A stretch of 64,000 bases of DNA from AWTP1-9 sp035703165 (GTDB lineage Bacteria; Bacteroidota; Bacteroidia; Chitinophagales; Chitinophagaceae). Below, in pieces: positions 43,511 through 51,282 of this stretch; the stretch's first letter is position 1; the number at the start of each line of letters is the position of its first letter. The stretch lies in contig DASSYR010000110.1 in the NCBI GenBank assembly GCA_035703165.1, forward strand, positions 5,711 through 69,710, in the 5' to 3' direction. The translations under genes were made by a program, and so were the position numbers. Under the pieces are notes generated by a model. That model had not been told where the DNA came from. It searched no databases and saw only the letters and a list, made by a program, of their open reading frames with translations.

Positions 43511-44710
43511 ATGCTGAAAATTGGTTTAATACGAGAAGAAAAAGTACCGGCAGATAACCGGGTTGCTCTTACGCCTGCCCAATGCAAATGGATTCATCAA
43601 AATTTTTCTGATATAAAAATAATAGCTCAAACTTCGCCTACCCGCTGCTTCAGTGATAAGGAGTACAGTGTTTCGGGAGTGGAAGTACGGGAAGATTTGA
43701 GCGATTGTGATGTATTGCTTGGAATAAAAGAAGTGCCGAAAGATTTATTAATTGAAGGGAAAACCTACTTATTTTTCTCCCACACTAAAAAAGCCCAGGA
43801 ATACAATAGGAGTCTTTTCAAAAAAATTATTGAAAAAAAAATAACGCTGATAGATTTTGAATGTTTAACCCACGAAGATGGTCAGCGAATTTTAGGCTTT
43901 GGCTTTTTTGCGGGTATTGTCGGGGCTCATAATGGTATGATGGCGTATGGTAACAGAACAGGATTATTTAAACTGGGACGGGTAAAGGACTGTAAGGATT
44001 ACCGAAACCTTATTCACACCTATTTCGGCATTAAACTGCCTAAAATAAAAATTGCTGTTACGGGGAGCGGCCGTGTAGCTCATGGTGTATTGGAAATAAT
44101 GAACCTGATGGGAATACATGAAGTAGAGCCATTTGATTTTTTACACAAGCAATTTGATTATGCTGTTTATGTTCATCTTAAGGGCAGCGATTTATACAAA
44201 CGTAAGGATGATGGAACATATAACCGTAAAGATTTTCATCTATCTCCTCAAAAATACCAGTGTTTATTTTCGCCTTTTTCCAAACATACCGATATTTTAA
44301 TGAACGGGGTTTATTGGGATAAGGGGATCCCTCCTTTATTTACGATAGAGGAATTTCAATCTCCTGATTTTAAAATTCTTTCCATTGCGGACATAACGAA
44401 CGACAAGATGGGGTCTATCCCTGTTAATGTAGGAGATTCTACGATTGCTGACCCTATTTATGCGATTGATAAAACAACTTTACAAAAAGTTAATGCGGGA
44501 GCACCCAATTCAGTAGATATAATGGCTATAGGAAATCTGCCCAATGAATTACCGAGAGATGCCAGTCGCTATTTTGGGGAGCAATTAGTAAAATTTGTAC
44601 TGGAAGACCTGGTTCGGGGAGAATCTCCGGTTATTGAACGGGCCACTATGGTTAAAAAGGGAAAACTCACCAAACCTTTCGAATATTTAAAAGAATATGC
44701 TGAAGGATAA
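43511..44710 (+). CDS. Saccharopine dehydrogenase (lysine-forming)-like NAD(P) oxidoreductase
   Basis: 399 residues of the alanine dehydrogenase/saccharopine dehydrogenase superfamily. The start KIGLIREEKVPADNRVALTPAQC carries the conserved Arg/Lys, GFGFFAGIVGAHNGMMAYG follows, and KIAVTGSGRVAHGVLEIM is the nucleotide-binding loop. The C-terminal NVGDSTIADPIYAID is a lysine-enzyme feature. Closest in layout to fungal-type LYS1 homologues; substrate could be saccharopine or a related product. The ATG at 43511 follows a TTG by one codon and is preferred. Confidence 0.78.
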   Translation: MLKIGLIREEKVPADNRVALTPAQCKWIHQNFSDIKIIAQTSPTRCFSDKEYSVSGVEVREDLSDCDVLLGIKEVPKDLLIEGKTYLFFSHTKKAQEYNRSLFKKIIEKKITLIDFECLTHEDGQRILGFGFFAGIVGAHNGMMAYGNRTGLFKLGRVKDCKDYRNLIHTYFGIKLPKIKIAVTGSGRVAHGVLEIMNLMGIHEVEPFDFLHKQFDYAVYVHLKGSDLYKRKDDGTYNRKDFHLSPQKYQCLFSPFSKHTDILMNGVYWDKGIPPLFTIEEFQSPDFKILSIADITNDKMGSIPVNVGDSTIADPIYAIDKTTLQKVNAGAPNSVDIMAIGNLPNELPRDASRYFGEQLVKFVLEDLVRGESPVIERATMVKKGKLTKPFEYLKEYAEG

Positions 44711-44731
44711 AGTCCTGCCCAAGAAATTAAA

Positions 44732-45454
44732 TTACAGGTATAAATAATAATCTTTTAACAAAGAAACAAACCCGGGAGAATATGCCATCTCTGTTTCTTT
44801 TATCACCAGTTCTTCTTGTACAGCTACTGTTTGTATTCTGCTTAATACAATTATGCTGCGAAAAGCTTTGTGTCGCGGTGTTTGCTTTATTTCTAACCGA
44901 TAAGAAGGATAAAGTTTCTTTTCGCCTGCATGGTATAAAAAATTATTAGCCCTGTGCGTGGGCAACAATATTGCCAAATTTCCTTCTGGTAAAAGACTTG
45001 CTTCAACAATAGTAAGCAGTTGATACAATGTCAATCCGGCATCATGTTTCGCAATATTTTTTTTTGAAGAAAAGGATTTTAAATCTCCTTCAAAAAAAGG
45101 CGGATTGGTAATAATAAAATCATATTTATGCGGGAAGGAAAACGCATTTGCATCGGCATTAAATAAATTCAATCTTTCCTTCCAGGGTGAATTTTTAATA
45201 TTTTGTTCAGCTTGTTCGTATGAAGATTTATCAATTTCAATTCCATCAATTTGAGCATTAAATTTTTGGGCAAGCATCAGCATGAGTAATCCGCTTCCGG
45301 AACCGATATCAAGAATGGAGTTTACGTTGTTTGGGGTTTTTGATAAATAATTGGCAGCAAAAGCTCCCAACAGGCAGGCGTCTGTTCCCACTTTTAATAC
45401 GCACTGATCCTGGTGGATGATAAATTGTTTAAATTGAAAGTATGAGTTAGCCAT
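44732..45454 (-). CDS. trmN6: tRNA1(Val) (adenine37-N6)-methyltransferase
   Basis: 240 residues. Starts FQFKQFIIHQDQCVLKVGTDACLLGAF, the family's diagnostic block, followed by ILDIGSGSGLLMLML (SAM loop) and the N6-adenine motif TNPPFF. Acts on A37 of tRNA1-Val in E. coli (YfiC). The ATG at 45454 is chosen over an upstream GTG at 45472. Confidence 0.9.
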   Translation of the reverse strand: MANSYFQFKQFIIHQDQCVLKVGTDACLLGAFAANYLSKTPNNVNSILDIGSGSGLLMLMLAQKFNAQIDGIEIDKSSYEQAEQNIKNSPWKERLNLFNADANAFSFPHKYDFIITNPPFFEGDLKSFSSKKNIAKHDAGLTLYQLLTIVEASLLPEGNLAILLPTHRANNFLYHAGEKKLYPSYRLEIKQTPRHKAFRSIIVLSRIQTVAVQEELVIKETEMAYSPGFVSLLKDYYLYL

Positions 45455-45526
45455 AAAATTTATACCGGCCACGAATAAGGGAATAACAATGTATCTGATT
45501 AAAATAGTTTCTTTGTTTTGACTTAA

Positions 45527-46531
45527 TTACCACTCTGCCCTTGCCATAGGGCTTATTGTTAAATCAGCAAACTCATTATTCAAATATTTGTAATAACCGG
45601 TTATGGCAATCATGGCAGCATTATCCGTACAATATTCAAACAGGGGTATGTAAACGTTCCAATTGTATTTCTGTCCCATAGCTTTTATTCCGGCCCGTAA
45701 ACCTGAGTTTGCGGATACCCCACCTGCAAGACAAATTTCTTTAATGCCTGTTTCTATTGAAGCACGTTTTATTTTTTTTAACAGAATGGTTATAATCGTT
45801 TTTTGAACAGAGGCGCACAAGTCAGCTAAATTTTCTTTTATAAAATTCTCGTGTTGTTTTGTTTGTTCTTGCAAAAAATACAGAAAGGAAGTTTTAAATC
45901 CGCTGAAACTAAAATCCAGTCCGGCAATTTGGGGTTCAGCAAACGTAAACCGATCGGGGTTTCCTTCCCGGGCATACTTATCAATCAACGGTCCACCCGG
46001 ATAGGTAAAGCCTAAAAGTTTAGCGGTTTTATCAAAAGCTTCTCCTGCGGCATCATCCAGTGTCTCACCAATTACTTTCATGTTTGTGGGAGATTTACAC
46101 AACACAATCTGGGTGTGCCCACCACTCACCGTAAGGCACAAAAAAGGAAATTTTGGTTTTTCCACGGCTATCAAATTTGCCAGTACATGGGCCTGCATGT
46201 GATGTACCGCTATTAGCGGCTTCTGTAATGCTAATGCCATTGATTTGGCAAATTGTGCTCCTACTAACAGAGAGCCGATTAACCCGGGTGATTGTGTAAA
46301 GGCCACCGCATCTATCGCGTGTAGCTGGCAATTGGCTGTTTTTAAAGCTACATCTACAACCGGCACAATGTTTTGAATATGTGCCCGTGATGCCAGTTCG
46401 GGAACAATTCCTCCATATTTTTCATGAACCGTTTGATTGGCGACATGATTGGACAAAATTATTCCATCCCGACAAACGGATGCGGCAGTATCATCGCAGG
46501 AAGATTCTATAGCTAAAATTGTAATGCTCAA
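45527..46531 (-). CDS. tsaD: tRNA N6-adenosine threonylcarbamoyltransferase TsaD
   Basis: 334 residues. Transfers threonylcarbamoyl to A37 of ANN-decoding tRNAs, with TsaB and TsaE. Motifs: AIESSCDDTAASV at the N terminus, the metal-binding HMQAHVLANL, SGGHTQIV, and the nucleotide site CLAGGVSANSGLR. The start codon must be the TTG at 46531-46529: an in-frame TAG lies two codons upstream and no ATG or GTG precedes the conserved ESSCDDT. Confidence 0.94.
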   Translation of the reverse strand: MSITILAIESSCDDTAASVCRDGIILSNHVANQTVHEKYGGIVPELASRAHIQNIVPVVDVALKTANCQLHAIDAVAFTQSPGLIGSLLVGAQFAKSMALALQKPLIAVHHMQAHVLANLIAVEKPKFPFLCLTVSGGHTQIVLCKSPTNMKVIGETLDDAAGEAFDKTAKLLGFTYPGGPLIDKYAREGNPDRFTFAEPQIAGLDFSFSGFKTSFLYFLQEQTKQHENFIKENLADLCASVQKTIITILLKKIKRASIETGIKEICLAGGVSANSGLRAGIKAMGQKYNWNVYIPLFEYCTDNAAMIAITGYYKYLNNEFADLTISPMARAEW

Positions 46532-46599
46532 TGGCTAAAATTCATTTATTTAATTGCAAAATAAACGAACATTGAGCATACACTATTAAACATTGTACT

Positions 46600-47856
46600 T
46601 TATTTTGAACGGATGGCCACCACCGGATCAAGCCGGGATGCCTGTATTGCAGGAATTATGCCCGCAAGCATACCAAAGAAAATACAAAGCCCGATGGCAA
46701 ATAAAAACAGGGGAATTGATATAAATACCTTAAAACCAAAAGCCCCGGTTAAAAATAATGTTAACATAAATACCAGGCATAATCCTATTAACCCACCCAT
46801 AATACAGAGAAAAGCAGATTCTAACAAAATTTCAAGAAGTATGGTTTTGCGTTTAGCCCCAATGGCCTTTTTTAAGCCAATCATGGATGTTCGTTCTTTT
46901 ACCGTTACAAACATAATATTAGCCACTCCAAATATGCCTACAACAAAAGATAACACCGTAATGGCAATACCTCCTTTGGATAACCCATTGGAAATTCCGT
47001 TAATAAACTGGGAGGAAGACGAAATATCGTTTAAGGCAAAACTATCATCTTGTTTAGGACTTAATTTTCTTGCAGCCCGCATCAAACCACGCATTTCTAC
47101 TTTCAAATCTTCCACCGGTACATTTTCTTTGCCTTTTACAATAATAATTTTGCTCTGAAATACATCTCTTTTATTTATAAATTTTTCCGATTGGAGATAA
47201 GGAACCAACACAGATTCATCAAAGTTCCAGCCGCCACCAAAAAAACCTCTACCCTGTTTTGCTATTACACCTACCACGGTATGTTTATGCCCTTTTATTT
47301 TGATTTCTTTTCCTATTGCATTTTCTGCATTCCTAAAAAGTGTTTCCGCAATCGTGTAGCCAACCACACAGTTAGAACTGCCTGTCTCAAACTCACTTTC
47401 TGTTAAGTAACGGCCATACGCCAGGTCGAAAGTATTTATTTCATTAAACTCATTGGTTATACCATTAAGTTGCACATTATCCAAAGCATTGTTGTCAAAT
47501 TCTATTGTTTGACTTGTAGGGAAGGCAAAAGCCACATATTGAGCGCTTTGAATTTTCTTTTTTAAAAATTCCATCTCCCAATAGCTGGGTTGTGGACGAT
47601 TTAAAAATTTCCACCAGGGGTAATCGCCACCACCACCCCACTCCCATTTTTGAACATATATTGTATTGCTTCCTAATGATTGTAAACTATCATTGGCGCT
47701 ACTTTGCATACTTCTCACCGTAGCCAATACTCCTACAATACAAAATATACCGATGATAATACCAAGAAGTGATAAAAAAGTGCGAAGCTTATTATTTGTC
47801 AGTTCCTCCCACATCAGGCGGAAACTTGTAGCTATAATTTCGAAACTCCTTCTCAT
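46600..47856 (-). CDS. MacB-type ABC transporter permease
   Basis: 418 residues: an N-terminal membrane helix (about 31-50, FLSLLGIIIGIFCIVGVLATV), a large periplasmic MacB core (YLTESEFETGSSNCVVGYTIAETLF), and three C-terminal helices (FxV-GIFGVANIMFVTVKERT, IGLKKAIGAKRKTILLEILLE, GMLAGIIPAIQASRLDPVVAIR). Typical of tripartite efflux or lipoprotein-type mechanotransmission systems. The matching ATPase and membrane-fusion genes are not adjacent. The ATG at 47856 is used. Confidence 0.88.
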   Translation of the reverse strand: MRRSFEIIATSFRLMWEELTNNKLRTFLSLLGIIIGIFCIVGVLATVRSMQSSANDSLQSLGSNTIYVQKWEWGGGGDYPWWKFLNRPQPSYWEMEFLKKKIQSAQYVAFAFPTSQTIEFDNNALDNVQLNGITNEFNEINTFDLAYGRYLTESEFETGSSNCVVGYTIAETLFRNAENAIGKEIKIKGHKHTVVGVIAKQGRGFFGGGWNFDESVLVPYLQSEKFINKRDVFQSKIIIVKGKENVPVEDLKVEMRGLMRAARKLSPKQDDSFALNDISSSSQFINGISNGLSKGGIAITVLSFVVGIFGVANIMFVTVKERTSMIGLKKAIGAKRKTILLEILLESAFLCIMGGLIGLCLVFMLTLFLTGAFGFKVFISIPLFLFAIGLCIFFGMLAGIIPAIQASRLDPVVAIRSK

Positions 47857-47935
47857 AATCCAAAAATAACTATCGTTTACCGGTTTACAAAACAAACAAT
47901 GATGAACGGCTTTTTATAAATCGGCTGCCGAGACC

Positions 47936-47943
47936 TACCTTTG
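47936..47943 (+). promoter_or_regulatory. -7 element (TACCTTTG) of prfC
   Basis: TACCTTTG followed by CGGC, 93 bases before the prfC ATG. No -33 element at standard distance. Confidence 0.35.
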
Positions 47944-48035
47944 CGGCTTTAAAAAAAGAAAGATTAAGGAAATATCTGAAAATGTTAAAATTAACTACCC
48001 GGTCTTCACTTTTCCGGCTGTAGCACTGAAATATC

Positions 48036-49631
48036 ATGAAATACGTTAACGAAATAAATAAACGAAGAACATTTGCTATTATTAGTCACCCCGACGCGGG
48101 TAAAACAACGCTTACCGAAAAGCTGCTCTTATTTGGTGGTGCCATTCAAGTGGCAGGCGCTGTTAAAAGTAATAAAATAAAAAAATTTGCTACCTCAGAT
48201 TTCATGGATATTGAGAGACAGCGGGGTATTAGCGTGGCTACTTCTGTAATGACTTTTGAATACAACCACATTTTAATTAACCTGCTGGATACTCCCGGCC
48301 ACAAAGACTTTGCAGAAGACACCTACCGCACTTTAACGGCGGTAGATAGTGTTATACTTGTGGTGGACAGTGTAAATGGTGTGGAAGAACAAACAAGAAG
48401 ATTAATGGAAGTATGCCGTATGCGGGATACACCGGTAATTGTTTTTATTAATAAAATGGACAGGGATGGCAAAAACCGGTTTGATTTACTGGAAGAAATA
48501 GAAAAAGAATTACGTATTCATCTGCACCCTATGACGTGGCCTATTAATAGCGGCAAAGACTTTAAAGGTGTGTACAACCTGCATGATAAAAGTCTGCGTT
48601 TATTTGCTGCCAACACAAAGGCTAACGAAAGTGATGTACTTAGCATTTCCAATTTAAATAATAAAATCGCAGATGAAAAACTAGGTGATAAGGATGCTGA
48701 TATTTTAAGAGAAGATGTGGAGTTAATAGACGGGGTTTATGGCGAGTTAAATACAGAAGATTATCTGAAAGGCAAAACGGCTCCTGTTTTCTTTGGCAGC
48801 GCTATTAATAATTTTGGCGTAAAGGAAATGCTGGACACGTTTATCCGTATAGCTCCTACTCCAAAAAGCCGGGAAACTTCTTTAAGACATTTGGATGTGC
48901 ATGAAGATAAATTTAGCGGCTTTGTTTTTAAAATACATGCAAACCTGGACCCCAAGCACCGAGATAGAATTGCTTTTATGCGTGTTTGTTCCGGCAGGTT
49001 TGAACGCAACAAATACTACCACCATGTAAGGCTTGACAGGGATGTTCGTTTTAGCAATCCCTATTCGTTTATGGCTCGTCAAAAAGATATTATAGAGGAA
49101 GCTTACCCGGGTGACGTGGTTGGTTTGTTTGATACAGGAAATTTTAAAATCGGAGATACTCTAACAGAAGGAGAAAACTTCTACTTTATCGGAATTCCTT
49201 CCTTTTCTCCGGAGATTTTTAAAGAAGTGGTAAACAAAGACCCGATGAAAACAAAGCAACTGGAGAAAGGGTTATTACAACTTACGGATGAAGGTGTTGC
49301 CCAATTGTTTACCCAGTTTGGGGGTACTAAAAAAATTATTGGCTGTGTAGGCGAATTGCAATTTGAAGTAATACAATACCGTTTGTTACACGAATATGGA
49401 GCTTCCGTTCAATTTAATACATTACCATTTTATAAAGCTTGTTGGCTGAGCTGTAAAGATGAAAAGAAGCTGGAGGATTTTCTTCGGTTTAAACTACAAA
49501 ATTCAGCCCTGGATAAAGATGGACATCCTGTTTATTTAGCCCAAAGTGAATGGTTTTTAAATACGGAAAGAAATAATAACCCGGATATCGAATTTCATTT
49601 TACCAGTGAAATACATAAAGAGGCTGTATAA
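48036..49631 (+). CDS. prfC: Peptide chain release factor 3
   Basis: 531 residues. Translational GTPase that removes RF1/RF2 after hydrolysis. P-loop ISHPDAGKTTL (about 16-26), switch II LLDTPGHKDFAEDTYRTL, and NKMDRDGKNRF (G4 motif). The C-terminal region includes GELQFEVIQYRL. Length and domains are complete. It is transcribed alone, divergently from the MacB-type permease. Confidence 0.96.
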   Translation: MKYVNEINKRRTFAIISHPDAGKTTLTEKLLLFGGAIQVAGAVKSNKIKKFATSDFMDIERQRGISVATSVMTFEYNHILINLLDTPGHKDFAEDTYRTLTAVDSVILVVDSVNGVEEQTRRLMEVCRMRDTPVIVFINKMDRDGKNRFDLLEEIEKELRIHLHPMTWPINSGKDFKGVYNLHDKSLRLFAANTKANESDVLSISNLNNKIADEKLGDKDADILREDVELIDGVYGELNTEDYLKGKTAPVFFGSAINNFGVKEMLDTFIRIAPTPKSRETSLRHLDVHEDKFSGFVFKIHANLDPKHRDRIAFMRVCSGRFERNKYYHHVRLDRDVRFSNPYSFMARQKDIIEEAYPGDVVGLFDTGNFKIGDTLTEGENFYFIGIPSFSPEIFKEVVNKDPMKTKQLEKGLLQLTDEGVAQLFTQFGGTKKIIGCVGELQFEVIQYRLLHEYGASVQFNTLPFYKACWLSCKDEKKLEDFLRFKLQNSALDKDGHPVYLAQSEWFLNTERNNNPDIEFHFTSEIHKEAV

Positions 49632-49735
49632 TTGTAAGCAACGATTATTTCTTTTGAAAAAAATAACTATAACTAAAATTTGTTACTTTTTATCCCCTTT
49701 TTAAAAAGCATAAATCCTGGTACTAACCCTGGCAT

Positions 49736-50242
49736 TTAATTTTGGGCATCTAACTTTTCCTTCATTTTTTGCACCAATTTAAATGTAGCGGGACAATATT
49801 CTACATTTTGTTTGTAAACATGCACCCACTCTTTAAAATGCTTTTTGGTATGGTGAGGAAATCCCGAACAATCCACAGGTCTGATTTCGTATATGGTACA
49901 CATATTTGTTTTTGCATTTAAAAACTGGCAGGGCGTTTGTTTATTCATCCAGTCTCCACTCCGGTCTTTACGCAGCCATTTCTTTTTAAATTCATTGGCA
50001 CTCATTTTAAAATGCCTTGAAATACGTTCTATATCTGCCTTTGTATAAGTTGGCGTCATCACTTTACAGCAATTGGCACAATCAAGACAATTGGTTTCTT
50101 TCCACACCTCTTTATCTGCCTGGATAGCCAGTTTGTCCAATCCTCTTATTGAATTTTTTCCTATGCGAGTGAGAAACCGTCTGTAACTATTTAGGTACTT
50201 TTTTGTCTTTTTTTTAAACGACGCTATAAACGCTGATGCCAT
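49736..50242 (-). CDS. YkgJ-like zinc/iron-chelating cysteine cluster protein
   Basis: 168 residues with the cysteine cluster of the CxxCxxCC type: CLDCANCCK (around 54-62), a further pair in TPCQFLNAKTNMCTIYEIRPVDC, and a final YCPATF. Such proteins bind metals (YkgJ/UPF0153). Cytosolic; the N terminus is basic. No functional assignment is possible from sequence. Confidence 0.85.
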   Translation of the reverse strand: MASAFIASFKKKTKKYLNSYRRFLTRIGKNSIRGLDKLAIQADKEVWKETNCLDCANCCKVMTPTYTKADIERISRHFKMSANEFKKKWLRKDRSGDWMNKQTPCQFLNAKTNMCTIYEIRPVDCSGFPHHTKKHFKEWVHVYKQNVEYCPATFKLVQKMKEKLDAQN

Positions 50243-50327
50243 TTTTATACAATATTCTTAAAATGAGCTGCGAAAATAATAGTTAATCATTACAATTTCA
50301 TTATTCAATTGTAAATTGACATTAATT

Positions 50328-51230
50328 ATGTGGGATATATATAAAAAAGGATTTAAGACCTGGTTACAATTAGAAAAATCTTTATCGGGTAATTCGATTG
50401 AAGCCTATTTGAGAGATATTGATAAACTCACCCAATACTTTGAACAAGCCAATTCAGCAAAAACTCCCGGGCAAGTGGAGTTAAGAGACCTGCAACAGTT
50501 TTTAAAATGGATAGCTGAGTTTGGTATTACTGCTTCGTCCCAGGCAAGAATTATTTCCGGCATACGAAGTTTTTACAAATATTGCCTGTTGGAGGATATT
50601 ACTAAAAAAGATCCAACTACTTTGCTCGAAACGCCCAAATTAAAAAGAAGTCTGCCCGATGTATTGAGTTATGAAGAAATTGAAAAAATAATAAACCAAA
50701 TAGACCTGAGCAAATCAGAAGGTGGCCGTAATAAGGCCATACTGGAAACCATGTATAGCTGCGGGTTACGAGTAAGCGAAGTGACAAACCTTAAAATTTC
50801 CGCCTTGTACCTGGATGTAGGTTTTATAAGAGTAATTGGAAAGGGCGATAAGGAAAGACTGGTGCCTATCGGAAGTTCAGCAGTAAAATATATTAACCTG
50901 TATAAAAATGAAATACGAGTGCACCAGATAATAAAACCGGGCTATGAAGATATTCTGTTTTTAAATCGGAGAGGCGCCCCACTATCCCGTGTAATGATTT
51001 TTTTGCTGATAAAAGAACTGGCTCAGAAAGCTGAGGTAAAAAAAAATATTTCGCCACATACTTTTCGTCACTCCTTTGCCACACACCTGATAGAAGGCGG
51101 GGCTGATTTAAGAGCCGTACAGGAAATGCTTGGGCATGAAAGCATTACTACCACAGAAATTTACACTCATTTAGACAGAGAGTTTCTCCGTCGCACACTG
51201 GAGCAATATCATCCGGGATTTAAAAAATAA
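50328..51230 (+). CDS. xerD: XerD-type site-specific tyrosine recombinase
   Basis: 300 residues, the standard Xer length. N-terminal SAM-like core-binding domain (1-90), then the catalytic domain with Arg148 (SCGLRVSE), Lys172 (GKGDKER), His244-xx-Arg247 (HTFRH), His270 and the nucleophile Tyr279 (YTHL). With XerC it resolves chromosome dimers at dif. Neighbours are housekeeping genes, not phage or integron modules, which supports a chromosomal Xer rather than an integrase. The ATG at 50328 is used (upstream TTG at 50316 rejected). Confidence 0.93.
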   Translation: MWDIYKKGFKTWLQLEKSLSGNSIEAYLRDIDKLTQYFEQANSAKTPGQVELRDLQQFLKWIAEFGITASSQARIISGIRSFYKYCLLEDITKKDPTTLLETPKLKRSLPDVLSYEEIEKIINQIDLSKSEGGRNKAILETMYSCGLRVSEVTNLKISALYLDVGFIRVIGKGDKERLVPIGSSAVKYINLYKNEIRVHQIIKPGYEDILFLNRRGAPLSRVMIFLLIKELAQKAEVKKNISPHTFRHSFATHLIEGGADLRAVQEMLGHESITTTEIYTHLDREFLRRTLEQYHPGFKK

Positions 51231-51282
51231 AAGCCTGTAAACACCGTTTAAGTCAAGAACTACCCAAAGGGAAGTTTAAAAT

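Noticed and set aside
50328..51230. Phage or integron integrase
   Set aside because: Normal 300-residue Xer layout, housekeeping neighbours and no attachment repeats nearby.
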